Source: Gliomastix tumulicola
Lineage: Eukaryota; Ascomycota; Sordariomycetes; Hypocreales; Bionectriaceae
Reading direction: 5' to 3'
Assembly (NCBI GenBank): GCA_001599755.1
Contig: BCHX01000008.1
Location: 2,108,001-2,172,000, forward strand
Length of the DNA stretch: 64,000 bases
A program made the translations under genes and the position numbers. Positions 30,984 through 43,584 of this stretch are shown here, one piece after another; within the stretch, counting starts at the first letter, position 1, and each line of letters begins with the position of its first letter. The notes under the pieces are model-generated. The model worked only from the letters and a program-made list of their open reading frames with translations. It was not told the DNA's origin and did no database searches.

Positions 30984-33176
30984 CTAGACTAGCTGAACCT
31001 CGGGATCCGCCGAAGAGGCTTTCTCCTCCTCCTTCTCTTCTTGACGCTTGGCTCTAGCCTCAGCGATGCGCTTGATATTCGCATGCTCCATGCCAAGTGA
31101 CGGCGGAAACGTGATGCACGCCCCCACGACAGCCAGTATGAACACCTTGACAACAGCGTCGCTGTAGGCACGGCGAAGTGCCCCCAAGATCTCGGGCGTG
31201 GAGGCGAGCAAGGACAGGCCGGTGGCACCTACATTGATGACCTGTTCTGGTGTGACTGCGTCCGTGTACTTCAGAACTGCGCTTGTGAGCTCAGAGATGA
31301 ACAGATTCTGGGCGATGGCGAGACCCAATGCCCTTTTTTTTTTTTCAGTTAGCATAGGATTAAAGCTAAGTAAGTCCTGGATCTGGTCCTACTTACCCCC
31401 CAAGCTGAAAAGAAAATACGGCGATGGCTGCTGAAGGTCAATCGGCGTTTCTTTGATTGCTCTAGATAGGTCACAATGCTTACCATTGCCGGTAGGAACA
31501 TCCGTCGTACTACAAGATGTCCTGGTCAGTATTTCTCCACGGCTGCCACGGGGGTGGACGGCGACATCATGACTTACTCGAGTACTGCCTGAACGGCTGT
31601 GTACGGGAGCTGCTGAGCCATCCCAATACCGATGCCAGTGATGACCATGAATGCCACCCATTCGGCTTTGGGCGTGGTTTGGTCGATCATTGTGAGAAGC
31701 CCAGCACCAATGCTCATGATTGCAACTCCGGCAATGATGAAAGGGACCTAGGGAATGAGCATAGCTGCACAAGATCTGGTAAACCGGAAGTGTACGTACG
31801 TAAAAGCCCCATTTTGCAACAACTGCTCCGATCAAGACGAGAGTAAAGATCTGGGGGATGACGAGCGCGATGTACAGCACACCGCTGTCGGTGATGGATA
31901 CTCCTCGCGCCGATTGGAAGAAGATGGGTAGGTAAACGGCGTACTGGAGGGCGTCAGCAGGGGTTTTGTCCGCGTCAGAATAAGGGAGCATCAAACATAC
32001 CACCTGGCTTGCTACCCCGATACCAAATAGAATCAAGGCGCCCAAGCAGATGGACCGCTTTCGAAGGACTCGAAGCGGAATGATGGAGACCTCACCTCGT
32101 CTCCATAGCCAGTAGCAGAATAGAAGAGTGATCACCCCGGAACCGACCAGCAGCCCGATGATTCGTGAGCTGCCCCATGAGTACGTCTGCCCTCCCCAGG
32201 TCAGGGCGAGCAGCAGGCAACACACGGCTCCGATGAAGAGCGTGGCTCCGATGGGGTCCATGTGATTCAGCTTCTGTCGCAATGATAGGTCCTTGTTGCT
32301 CTTCTCCGTGCCCTGGGACCTGGGGACGAAAAGGAGGATCGCGACGATGACGACTGCTCCAATTGGAACATTGCTGTCGGAATGTCAGATGGGGAAGCTT
32401 GAGGGAAATTGGCAGTATTATCTTACATCCAAAAGCACCATCCTATGAGAATGTTAGCATTTTTCTTCATATCAGCGAGGACTCGTCCCAGTGTACTTGG
32501 ATCACATACGCCAACTTGTGTGTTCTGTCAGGGCGCCTCCAATGACGGGCCCGATACACACGCTGATGCCGAGAGCGCTCACAACGACGCCTTGGTACAT
32601 GGGGACCTGCCCCAGAGGCACCACATATCCGATGATAGCAAGAGCACCCTGAAGGAGTCCTGCGGCCCCGAGGCCGAGGATGGCACGCCCGAGAATGAGG
32701 ACCCATGAATCAGGGGCAGCGGCACAAATGACGGAGCCAACTTAAGATGGTATAAGTTTTACGCCTTCTTCTCGTGCATCGTCACCATGAGGTAACGGGG
32801 TGGAAACTGACTGACCTTCAAACACTAGTAAAGATGCCAAGTACACAAGCTTCGCGTTGAAGAACTTGTAGAGGTTGCCGAAGAGAGGCTGGAAAGCCGT
32901 GACCGTGAGCAGGTAGGCAGAGCCATACCAAGCTACATCACGCAGAGAACGAAAGTCTGTCGTGATCTGCGGGATCGCAGTGCCGAGGATATTGACGTCC
33001 AGCCCGAAGAGAAGGATGCCGAGACAGAGAGATCCAATGACAACGGCAAGCTTCCACGAGGTGAGGCTCGAAGCCGCTGGGGGACTGGGACTCGCCACTC
33101 TGTCCACTGAGTCTGTCATCTCTACGGTAGAGCAGAGGTTGTCGAGGCTTGGTGCCTTCTCGGTCATCTGAGACAT
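30984..33176 (-). CDS. DHA2-type (14-TMS) MFS efflux transporter
   Basis: Nine exons (32816-33176, 32510-32740, 32427-32442, 32001-32373, 31800-31943, 31578-31747, 31484-31509, 31397-31427, 30984-31332) give 566 aa. After an acidic cytosolic N-terminus, TMS1 has LFGLDVNILGTAIPQIT. LILGRAILGLGAAGLLQG is the conserved motif of drug/H+ antiporters with 14 helices, and SVCIGPVIGGALT precedes the WRWCFWINVP segment. That last segment contains a 16-nt exon (32427-32442). QLGGALGLAIAQN is reassembled over an intron whose acceptor follows a run of A residues. The C-terminus is charged and cytosolic. Its place next to P450 genes suggests export of a metabolite or toxin self-protection; the substrate is unknown. 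Confidence 0.88.
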
Positions 33177-33880
33177 AGCGTTGCTGGCTGTGGTGGCTAT
33201 ACGAGAGGGGAGGATGGCGGATACTGGCTTCGGAGCTTACTGGACCTGGGCATGGCCAAAACCCCCTATAAGCCAAACGTCGGGGTCTACTTTTTCTTTC
33301 ATCTTGTAATAGTGAGGTGCCGGTCTTTGATTACGAGGTTACATGCAATAAGCGCCCCCCCAATTTTAGGTATGGCAGCGCCTGACCACCACATCAGGAG
33401 AGGAGTTGGTTCGCCTTCTTCCAATCTGGCGCATAGTACGAACTGCCGAAGTCCCACTGTGTGTGTGTGTGAGCAGTGCCGCTTATTCTCGCTTCAACCG
33501 GGTGGTGTGGATGGGTGGAGGAAAGGGGGAAAAGAAGCGGAGGATGCAACATGGGGGCGCGGCCCGTATGGGAGCTGTGCCGTAAGCCAGAGACACACGC
33601 CACGACGCGGTCGGTATGCCTTGGACGCAGGCTACGACTGACTACGGATACTTGCACATGTCATTGGTCAGAAAAGGCAGCCGTGAACAACGCACCTCTT
33701 TTTCTTTCTAAGTTTGGACGCTCGGCTGTCCCATGATGATGGGGCCCTCTGAGGCTGATGGAAATCGCAGGTCTGACACACATCGGCCATAATGGGATGT
33801 AAGCATGTAGACTTGCCACCTTATAAAGATGTACTGAAGGTAGCTTGAAACTGTAAGATACCATTTGACCTACCGACTCG
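33177..33880. other. divergent promoter region of MFS and P450-1
   Basis: The region holds a short (GT)n run near 33460 and a TATA box at 33822. No gene is seen. A shared regulatory space is plausible given the divergent arrangement. Confidence 0.5.
33822..33827 (+). promoter_or_regulatory. TATA box of P450-1
   Basis: TATAAA lies 54-59 nt upstream of the ATG at 33881, a typical spacing for a core promoter in this organism type. Confidence 0.5.
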
Positions 33881-35790
33881 ATGAGCTGCATGGCTATCGT
33901 TGATTCTCCTTCGTTACCGTCCCGGATATTCAAGATGATTCACGACATCACTCAAGAGATCCCCGTTCACGTCACGATCCCGATGGTGGTGATTGCGCTC
34001 ATCATCGGATCATGGCACTTCTACATGTTTACGCTGAGGCCGTTGAGGCAACCTCTGGAGCCCGTCACCTTGCCATATTGGATTCCATGTAAGCAATCCT
34101 CCCTCTGAGAATATTGGAAGCAAGCAAAAAGCTAACGTTTTCACAGATATTGGTATGAATGGCTAGAGCATACGGTTGTAATATTTGAATTACAAGCTAA
34201 CATCACCAGGTCACTCCATCAGCTTCTTTAGGAGCTCTGACAAGCTGATCGAGCAAGGCCTGTACGTTCTAGAATTCAACTCAAGCCACTCATGCGATTA
34301 TCATTGGATTCTGACAGCTCTTGTAGCGAATACACGAACTACACGCACGAGCCTTTCAGTATGCAGCTACCGGGCACCAAATTCTACATCGTCACGCATC
34401 CTGCAGACGTGGCGGCCGTCTTTAAGGACACGCAAGCTCTGAGCTTCGATGCTCATCTGGTTCGACTGTTGAAGAACTTCGGCGTCACGTCGGCAGCCAT
34501 GGCAAAGGCCTGGCACAAGCCGCAACCGGGAGACTGGTGCTACATCCCGAACAATCCCGTGAACCCAGATCAGCTCGACCTCATCCACTTCGTCGAAGAT
34601 GCGTACAAGAAGCAGCTCCTCCCTGGGGAGCGCATGGATGTCATGTCCAAGAGCTTCATGGACAGCATCCTGGCGAAGCTTGACTGGGATGAGCTCGATG
34701 TATGCACCGACTTCGACCGGCCGGCGTCTTGGTGGGGAGGCGAGGACCCGGAAGGCCTTCGTCGTCCCTTCCGGCATGTCTCTCTCTACTCGCTGTGCCG
34801 ATTCTTCATCGTCGAGGCTACAACCCGCTCGCTATTCGGCAACCGGATGCATCAGGTCGAGCCGGATATCGTCGACATCATGTGCAGCTTCAACGACCAC
34901 GTCTGGATGGTCGTCTTTGGGTACTCTCCTCTGTGGAACGATCCGTCCAGGAAGCCCCAGATGCAGCTCATGGCTGCGTTGAAGCGGTTGATTCAGCTCC
35001 CCGAAGAGAAGCGAGAGGGCATGTCTTGGGTCATCAGAATGATGCTCAAGGCATTTGAGACCGTTGACATCGATCTCGACTCTAGAGCTTCCATGATGCT
35101 AATGAGCTATTGGGCGTAAGTCATAACCCCCATCCCCAGTCCCCATCTCGCTCCGATCTAACATTTCGATACAGGGCCGTTTCCAACGAGTATAACACCG
35201 TGTTCTGGATTCTGTCGTACATGCTCTACGACCAAGACCTCTTCTCCCGCGTCAAGGAGGAGACGGAGGGCGCCTGGCAGTCCGGGAATCTCGACATCAA
35301 GCACCTCTGCGCCAACAGCCCCCTCCTCAACTCCATGCTCCACGAGACGCTACGCCTGAACAACGGCGCGGGCGCGCTGCGATCAGTCACCGAGGAGACA
35401 GTCGTCGGCGGCAAGGTGCTGCAGCCGGGCAACTCGATCATGATCCCCTTCAAGCAGCTCCACACGAACAGGGGCGTATGGGGCAGCACGGTCGATCACT
35501 TCGACCCCCAGAGGTTCCTGGACAACAAGCACCTGTCCCGGCACGCGTCCTACCGGCCCTTTGGGGGCGGCGCGAGCTACTGCCCCGGCCGGACCATGGC
35601 GAAGGAGCAGGTGCTGGGGTTCGTCGCGGTGCTGCTGCGCCGCTTCGACTTCCAGATCGCGGACGCTGGGAGGAAGCAGCAGCAGCAGCAGCCGCCGTTT
35701 CCCAGATTGAACACTGTCACTCCGTCGCTGGGCGTCAGCGGCCCGGTCAGGGGCGATGATGTCACTTTGATTTTTAGACCTGCCGAGTAG
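33881..35790 (+). CDS. cytochrome P450 monooxygenase 1 (CYP7/CYP8-like class)
   Basis: Five exons (33881-34088, 34147-34152, 34210-34261, 34327-35115, 35175-35790) give 556 aa. A signal-anchor helix lies at about residues 25-50. The hinge WIPYIGHSISFF is built across a 6-nt exon. ETLR (E409-R412) is the K-helix ExxR and FGGGASYCPGR is the haem loop (Cys488). The I-helix region is unusual: MLMSYWA joined to AVSNEYNTVFW. It has Asn-Glu where most P450s have Asp/Glu-Thr, as in CYP7/CYP8-type and related fungal enzymes. A Gln-rich run precedes the C-terminus. ER-bound, NADPH-P450-reductase-dependent oxidation is expected; sterol-like or lipid substrates are only a guess. It is divergent from the MFS gene. 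Confidence 0.88.
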
Positions 35791-36967
35791 ATTGTACCAT
35801 AGAAATTTTGACGTCTTATTTTCCGCGCTTCTGCGCCGCATCGGAATGTGAACCGCAGCACCAACGTATCAAGTCCGATTGAAGGATGCACACTCGCCTG
35901 GAGGAACCAGCCTAGAATCACTGCTGTCTTATCGTCACGCAATGTCAGCCACCATGTCGACCATGCTTACGTGATCTGATGTGCAGAACCACTTCTCGAA
36001 GCTGTCCAACACAACCGCGGCGTTGTGAGGGTGGTGGTGTCGTTGGTTTCCATCATGCAGTCGTTGGTGTATTTTTGCCCGCCAGTTCCGCAGCCAACGG
36101 GGGGCCTAAGACAGCACGCGAATAGCGCAGTATGTCCAGTATTGCCGGTATCTTTATTTCTCCAGGTGTGGCACAGAGCCCAATGCTGACTGCAGTTGGT
36201 CGACTATTTGCTGACTTGGAGGTGTAGAATCCCACTCCCGATGTCACCCACACCCGCCGCGGCATGAGCGGTTTTAACCAAACGAAACTTGCTGGCTCGC
36301 AAGAAACCTGGAGGGCACTGTCAAGCTGCTGCCAACTTGAAAATGGGCAAATGTCACTTTACCCCACGAGCCGAGTGGTGGAGGGCTGCGCCTCCTTGAA
36401 TCCAGCGACAGTGCAATCCTCCGGCCGGCCCCTGCGAATCATCTGTTGATAGGAAAGTATCCTGCAGTGCCGACGAGTAAGCCGGCGTTGCAACGCCAAA
36501 GGGCCGATTTAGCAGCGATAGGCGTACCTTGGATGTTAGGGACTCGGACTTGTCGTCCGATGCCAGCCCCCAAATTTAGCTGCAGGTAAGAGGCACCGCA
36601 CACACCCGCACTCAGTCGCCTCCTGGGTAGTGTGAGGCGACTCGGCAATTTCTTCGATGCGAGCTACCTCTTTCTATTTTAGCTCCCGCCGATGGTGCCC
36701 TCCACGATGTCACAAGTTCCTATATTGGAACCAAGACAGTGTCGACCGTGCCTCTTCGTGACGCTGGTCGAGAGCGGCCCGTGGTCAGCTGTGAAATCTC
36801 CTGGCCAGAACCCCCGCTCCTGGTCCTGGGAGGAACTTGATGATATTTCTCCTTCTTCTAAGTGGGCTTTCCCCCAAGTCGTTTTGACTTTCTTTTGTAT
36901 CGCCAAACTCTTCCCTTGCTAGTATCAAAGCAATCCTTGCTGCAGAACTTGATCGCGAGAAAACACG
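35791..36967. other. intergenic
   Basis: About 1.2 kb without a supported gene. Small open frames on both strands have no domain or splice support. Confidence 0.45.
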
Positions 36968-38439
36968 ATGTCCGATCCATCAATTCCGCAGGGGCGCCTA
37001 GGCCCTGGAGTTCCCCGCGCTTCCTTCATGGTAAGGAGCCGTACCCTGTCGTCGGCCCGGGTTTCGTTTCGCTAACGTGATTTCTTACCCAGGGCGCTGT
37101 CTGGGGCACCTTTGCCTTTGCTTCCGTCTTCGTCATCGTCCGCATGTACTCGCGTTGGCGCGGTCCACGAAGGCTCTACCTTGACGATGCCTTCGTGCTC
37201 GCTGCCTACTTGCTGTCGCTGCTTACCGCTGTGCTCTGGCAGTGGATTGTCTCGGACATGTACCACGTGCTCAACTTCGCCGCCGCCGGTCTCCAGACGC
37301 CTCCTACGCCTACGCCTGACAGCGCAGGCCCTCCTCCAGAGGAGCTCCTCCGGCTCATGGACACGCAGATCCGCTGGCTCCGGGTCTGCCTCGTGGTCGA
37401 GCTGTTCTTCTACACGGGTCTGACGCTGGTCAAGTTCTCCTTCCTGTTCTTCTTCCGACGGCTCGGGGAGAGGGTCAACAAGCTGCGCTACCTGTGGTGG
37501 CCGAACGCCTTGTTCACGCTCGCGATCTTCTTCGTCTGCATCGGGACTGTGCAGTACGAGTGCCTTGTCGGTGATATAGTCAAGATTAATGGCTGGTGCA
37601 ATACCAAGCCGGCCATCGACTTCACCACGGCGACGCTGCAGGCAAACGCGGTGCTGGACGTCGTGTCCGATTTATTCAGTAATGACGCCCCCCTTCCCCA
37701 TCTCTTTCTGATATCCCCTGCTAATTGACCTTTGCGCAGTCCTGGCAATCCCAATCACCCTCCTCTGGGACATCCGCATGGCGTGGCCGAAGAAGTTTGC
37801 GTTCATGGCGCTGTTCTCCCTCTCCGTTGTCACCATGGCCATCGCCATTGTCCGCGCCGTGGACATCACGAGGACGAAGTGGGTGACTGGCCAGAACGAC
37901 CCGACCTACCTGTGGCTTTGGAGTGCCGTCGAGCCCTGCATCGGTGAGTACAACGCCCCTTGGCTACTATTTATTACACCCCTCATGTCTTCCCCAGTGC
38001 TGACCCGTGGTACCCGACAGCCATCGCCGTGTCCTGCCTCTCCGCCTTCCCGCAGCTCTTCGCCCAGACATCCCGCTCGGCCGCGAAGCCCGGCTTCACG
38101 CCGTCGGAGACATACAAGCGCATGATGTCGCGCATCCGATCCAAGGAGAAGAGCGACCTCAGCGACACGCTGGCCGAGATCAGCGCCATCACGCGGCTCG
38201 GCCACTCAGACACAGACGTGGCGTCGCAGGACAGCGAGCGGGTGATCCTGAGCCCGGTGCCGGCCGTCAAGGCGACGGTGGTGTACACGGGGCCCTCGGA
38301 GCCGGAGAAGCTCGGGCCGCAGAACACGATCACTCAGGAGCGCGGGATTCACGTTACGCGGTACAAGCCTGAGGAGGGCGGGGATGGTGTGATTGAGCCT
38401 GACATTGAGGCGGCCCAGTCTCGCCCCGGGGAGCCTTGA
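36968..38439 (+). CDS. rhodopsin-domain seven-helix membrane protein (PTH11-type superfamily)
   Basis: Four exons (36968-37030, 37093-37678, 37740-37943, 38021-38439) give 423 aa. The N-terminus is short and extracellular. Then comes GAVWGTFAFASVFVIVRMYSR, the helix-1 signature of the fungal rhodopsin domain, and YLDDAFVLAAYLLSLL, whose D-D pair marks helix 2. Further helices include LRVCLVVELFFYTGLTLVKFSFLFFFRRL. NGWCNTKPA and LQANAVLDVVSD belong to the loop-helix signature. The cytosolic tail of about 130 residues is Ser/Asp/Glu-rich. Proteins of this type resemble GPCRs and PTH11; ligand and signalling partners are unknown. Residues 1-21 are carried by a separate 63-nt exon. Confidence 0.85.
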
Positions 38440-39389
38440 TTGGTACTGGGGCTCGTTTTTGGAAATGATTCAACCTGAGATAGCACCATTTGCATGACCT
38501 AAATTGCCTTAATTCACGATTGTATGTCTGATTCTATGTCAAGTACATCGCAGTGGTCACATCATTTCGGTCGTTGAATGAATGGTGGGCTATTGAGCAA
38601 AAGCCAAATCCGCTTCCACGGTCCCTAATTTAGAAACTGCGGAAACAGCCCAGGCACATGCAATTAATACAGTGCAGCTGCATAATAGTAACTAATTCAC
38701 CAGGCATGCGCCAGTGATTCTGCCTGATGTCTGCTCCATCTGCGCATATTGTGTGACATCGGCCCTCCTGACGTTGCATCTCATTCATTTGAGACCCCGC
38801 CTCGCTGCATTCCAGTCATCAATTTCCCCAAGCAACAGGAGAGAAGCAACAGGATGCTATTATTACAGGGCCCTTTCCGATCGCTTTTAGCGGCCGCCTG
38901 TTGGAAGCATTGACCCCCCCCTGCGCCGCAGTGCGCAAATCACACCTACGCCATTATATCACAGCCATCACACTTGGTGCAACCAACACACGCAGCACCT
39001 TTTCCAGCACACAGGCCAATCAGGGAAGTTGGAGAGGCGCCCGCACGGCGATGTGACGCTCTCTATACGAGACAGTCACCACAAAAAAGAAACGAAAAAA
39101 AAACAAGCCGCACTGGGACGCGTCAACGGCGTAGCACGCTGCACAGACTCACACTGTGTAGCACCGGCCCCCAAATTGCTGCTACAGCACCACCACCAAC
39201 ACCATCATCTCAGGCACCCGCCAGCTCTGCCCGTCCGCGTCTTTCTTCTACTTCTTATTCCTCTACGCTCCCTCGGCAGACGCACATCTGTCGATTGTGG
39301 CAAAGCATCTCCGACATACATCCTTTCGCCTGTCTGCTGACGCCCTTTCACCCGACACTCGCCTCCAACCAACCAACCAACCAACCAAG
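38440..39389. other. intergenic, 5' region of P450-2
   Basis: No gene is seen in about 950 nt. The last 25 nt before the start form a (CCAA)n tract (39366-39388) that would lie in the 5' UTR. A-rich runs lie near 39090-39110. Confidence 0.5.
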
Positions 39390-41226
39390 ATGGGCATCCT
39401 CACCACCACCGCGACCATCATCCTCGGGGTGACGGGCCTCTGGGCTGTCTCCTCGTCGTACTTCATCCTGCGCAACTACTCCAAGGCCGCCAAGATCGGC
39501 CTCCCCATCCGCGTCATCCCCATCAGCCACATCAACCCCTTCTGGATGCTCGTCGACCGCAAGGTCATCGGCTTCGTCAAGCGGGTGCTGCCCTTTGTCG
39601 GCGGCAGCAGCTTCGCGCGCTACAACTTCCGCGCGTTCGAGCTCGAGGACCGCTACCGCTCGCACCACGAGATGGGCGATGCGTTCATCCTCGTCACGCC
39701 CGGCCGGAACTGGCTGTACCTGGCCAATCCGGACACCTTGATGAACGTCTTCAAGAGGCGCACTGATTTCCCCCGCTGCCTTGAGCTTACTGGTATGGGA
39801 GCCCCTCTCTCACCCTGGATGCTTGTGTAGTAATTACACTCTGAGGTCAGCAGGATGCTAATGGATGATTTTGTGCATGCAGAGATCCTCAATGTGTTTG
39901 GCCCCAATATGTCCACTGTAAGTAGCTGCCCTGTGATCCAGGACTGCCTCTAGGGAGCATGCTGACCACTATCTCTCTCTGCAGGTCGACGGCCAGCAGT
40001 GGAAGGTCCAGCGGAAGATGACCGCGACCTGCTTCAACGAGCAGAACAACCAGATCGTCTGGTCCGAGTCCCTGTATCTCGCCAAGGACATGCTCCGCTA
40101 CTGGACCACGAAGCCGTCCCTCAAGACCATCGCAGACGACACCCGCACCCTCTCCCTCCACGTCCTCTCCCGCGCCGGCTTCGGCAAGTCCTTCCCGTTC
40201 GAGGGCCACGACGAGCGCCAGGACACCAGCCCGTCCGCGAGCTACAAGGCCTCCCTGCAGACGATCCTGGAGAACTGCATCCTCATCATGGCGCTGGGCA
40301 CCAAGTTCCTCGCCAACCCGTGGCTGCCGCGCAAGCTCCGCGTCCTGCACGAGTCGTGCGTCGCCTTCCAGGGCTACATGACGGAGCTGTACGAGGAGGA
40401 GAAGAGGGCCGTCGCCGAGGGGCGGTCGACGGACAAGAACCTCATGAACTCGCTCGTCCGCGCCTCGCAGGATGAGGCCAAGGACGGGAACGGCCTGACC
40501 GAGCAGGAGATTTACGGCAACATGTTTGTGTTCAACTTTGCTGGGCACGACACCACGGCGCACACGTTCACCTTTGCCATCTATTTTCTCGCCGCCCATC
40601 CCGACGTCCAGGCCTGGGTTCGCGAGGAGGTCCTGGAGGTCCTTGAAGACAGCGACGAGTGGTCTTACAACGCTCACTACCCGCGTCTGAGGCGCTGTCT
40701 AGCCATCATGCTCGAGACCGTTCGTCTGTACACGCCAGTCCCCGTGGCCAAGTGGACGGATAAGGAATCCCAGAGCTTGGACGTCGGAGGAGGCAAGACC
40801 GTCGTCCTCCCGCCAGACACCATGGTCATCCCCAGCTACGCGTCAGTCCACGCAGACCCCAGATTCTGGGGCTCCGACTCTCTCGACTGGCGCCCTTCCC
40901 GCTGGGTCGACAATGATGCCTCGGCCAAGCCTGAGCAGCCGGGACAGGAGGAGCTCATCACCCCGCGACCCGGTACATACCTCGGCTGGTCGGAGGGTGC
41001 TCGCGACTGCCCAGGCAGGAAGTTCTCGCAGGTAGAGTTCGTAGCTACGCTGGCCACACTCCTCAAAGACTGGCGGGTGGACCCCGTGCAGAGCGAGGGG
41101 GAGAGCCCCGAAGCTGCGAGGCAGCGCGTCGCGGATTTGATAGAGCAGGACTCGGCGCCCGTGCTGATCCTGCAGATGCTGCATCCGGAGCGGGCCCCCC
41201 TTCGCTGGACCAAGTGGGCAGAGTGA
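39390..41226 (+). CDS. cytochrome P450 monooxygenase 2
   Basis: Three exons (39390-39792, 39883-39917, 39985-41226) give 559 aa. A membrane anchor spans residues 5-28. NMFVFNFAGHDTTAH (about 332-337) is a canonical I-helix with the acid-Thr pair. ETVR is the ExxR at about 389-392, PSRW the PERF-like segment, and GWSEGARDCPGRKFSQ the haem loop (Cys488). It fits the CYP3/CYP5-clan type common in ascomycete clusters. It is more GC-rich than most of the window. It is co-directional with P450-3, and its 35-nt second exon (EILNVFGPNMST) is conserved in position in such P450s as the F-G-P/N motif before the B-helix. Confidence 0.88.
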
Positions 41227-41924
41227 TAAAAGGGGGTTGGGTTGGGTTGGGGGTGAGAAGCTGGAGGAGGGTAACACGCAGTAGGCTGACGATGAAGTCA
41301 CCAAACCTGCCTGCTGCGCTGGCTGTACGTCTATTTCTGTCGATGGTTCTGTGTAAGGCGATAATTAGTAGTTAGGCAGGGATGTCCAGGTAGATCGGGA
41401 CAGCGCCTGCGATTCGGTCCGCACCGACCTATTAGAAGTTCCGAAATGCCCTGCCCTGTCAGTACATTTTAGCGCGTCGCAATGGATTACGGCACGTATC
41501 AGTGGACAAAAGAAGCCGGTTTTCACTGTTCCAGGCCGATCAGTTGGTCCTGCTGACATGGATGCCCGCCTATCAGCCATTTCAGCGCGCGTCAGCTCTG
41601 TGCTCCGATTCGCAGACCACCCACGCACGCCCGGAACTTGCGACGCTCGCTGTCAGCACAGAGTCGCAGTCACCCTCCCACAGCGGGATGTGCTGACTGT
41701 GCCGCACGCCGAGATAAGTGACACCTCGAAATACACGGCGCTACTGCACAGTGCAGCAATCACCCACACACACACACGCATCGTCTGGTCCGCTGCATCT
41801 GCGCTCGCCTCACCCATATCAAGCTGTCGTCCGGAGCCCCTAAGCAAGCGAGCCTCGGAGGGGAACCGAAACAACAATTCGAGACCTAGTCGACCGTTCT
41901 CAGCACTCTCAACGCGGGTTCACA
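41227..41924. other. intergenic between P450-2 and P450-3
   Basis: GGGTTGGGTTGGG near 41235 and a (CA)n run near 41764 are simple-sequence runs. No gene is seen. Confidence 0.5.
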
Positions 41925-43584
41925 ATGCCTTCATTCATTATTAGCATTTTCTTGGGTGCTCTGGGTGTGTACGGCTTGCTGTGGTCTGCACTGCACGCAA
42001 CACAGCACTCCAAGGAGCCGCCGCCCGTCGAAGATGGAATCCCATTTCTGGGCCCGATCATCAGCATGATCACGCAGAAGACCAACTTCTACGTCAATCT
42101 CAGGTCAGTCCTCCTCCTCATTCATCCAGCACCGTACATCTCGAAACTGACCAGACCATCAACAGAAAGAAGCACAATCTCGCCATCTGCACGCTACGCC
42201 TCCCCGCCATACGCGTCTACGTCGTCAACGCGACCGACCTCATCCCCGTCTTGCAGAAGCAATGGCGCCTGGCCAGCTTCACCCCCATCATGGCCAAGTC
42301 CGGACCCGCGGTCCTGGGCATGAGCCAGGCCGGCGCGGATATCCTCCACAAGGACATGAAGAGCGACACCAACGTCATCGTCAGCGCCATGCCCATCATG
42401 AACCGCGTGCTGGCCCCGGGGCCCTCGCTGGATAGCATGAATCGGAGGGCTGTGGAGGTTTTGGCCAGCAGCATGACGGGCTTGCGGGCGCGCGGCGCAT
42501 CTACTATCAAGTTCTGGGAGTGGGCGCATCATGAGATACTCATGGCTACGACGGAGTCCGTATACGGGCCTCAGAATCCGTTTCGTCAGCAGGTTGTCGA
42601 GGACGCGTGGAAGTGAGTGTTTGCTACCTCGTTGTGATTTGCACCAAGCTAACGGGTGGTGTGATCAGCACCTTTGAACCGGCCTATCTAGGTCTCGCCT
42701 TGTCGCCTTTCAAGCCACTCACCGCGGCAAAGGCCTATCGCGCACGGGAGTTCCTGGTCTCGGCGTGGCGTGACTACATCACCGCCAAGGGCCCCGAGGA
42801 CGCATCCGCCTTCATCAACGCGACGCATGCCCACAATGCATCCCATGGCTTCTGCCTAGATGACCTCGCGAGGTTCGAAGTCGGCCACTCGTTCGCCATC
42901 ATCGCCTCCACGGCGCCGACGGCCTGGTGGCTCATGTACCACATCTTCTCTGATGAGGCCATCCTCAGAGACGTCCGTGAGGAGCTGTCAGCCTTGGTGG
43001 AAATCACCGAGGACGGCAAATCCCGCGTCGACCTGGCTGCCGTGCGCGATTCCTGCCCCATCCTGCTGAGCACGTTCAAAGAGACGATGCGGTACCGGGC
43101 CATCGGCAATGCCGTACGCGTATGTCTGGAGGATACGTGGCTCGAAGACCGCGTCCTCCTGAAGAAGGGATCTGCCGTCATCATGCCTCAGGTGGTTTTC
43201 CACACCGAGCCGGCGGCATGGGGTCAAGACAGTCATGTCTTTGACTACCTGCGCTTTGTGCGAAGCCCAGGCCGCCGCCGGCCGAACCCCGTTGCGTTCC
43301 GTGCGTTTGGTGGCGGCCACAACCTGTGTCCGGGGAGACACTTCTCCAGCACCGAGATCCTCGCCTCTGCAGCCCTGCTGGTGCTGCTCTTCGACGTGAC
43401 TCCGAAGAGTGGCAAGTGGGTTGAGCCTTCTTGGGATAAAACGCCCATGGTGTTCTCCTTTCAGCTTCCGGATGAGGATATTGATGTTGAACTTCAGCCG
43501 AGGGATGAGCGGGAGTGGGAGATTGTGTTCTCGGGGTCGAACAGTGCTATAAGTATCGTTTCGGAAGACATGAAAGCGGAGTGA
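41925..43584 (+). CDS. cytochrome P450 monooxygenase 3 (CYP7/CYP8-like class)
   Basis: Three exons (41925-42103, 42166-42612, 42669-43584) give 513 aa. An N-terminal anchor (residues 3-25) precedes the GIPFLGPIISM hinge. ETMR (E347-R350) is the ExxR and FGGGHNLCPGRHF the haem loop (Cys429). In the I-helix region, SFAIIASTAPTAWWLMYHIF lacks the usual acid-Thr pair, as in P450-1. That makes P450-1 and P450-3 likely relatives of the same atypical fungal class, often annotated as oxysterol-hydroxylase-like. Membrane-bound oxidation of a lipid or terpenoid substrate is plausible but unproven. Confidence 0.88.

Noticed and set aside
41230..41260. GGGTTGGGTTGGG, telomere-like
   Set aside because: Only about two units, and not the TTAGGG of filamentous fungi; simple sequence.
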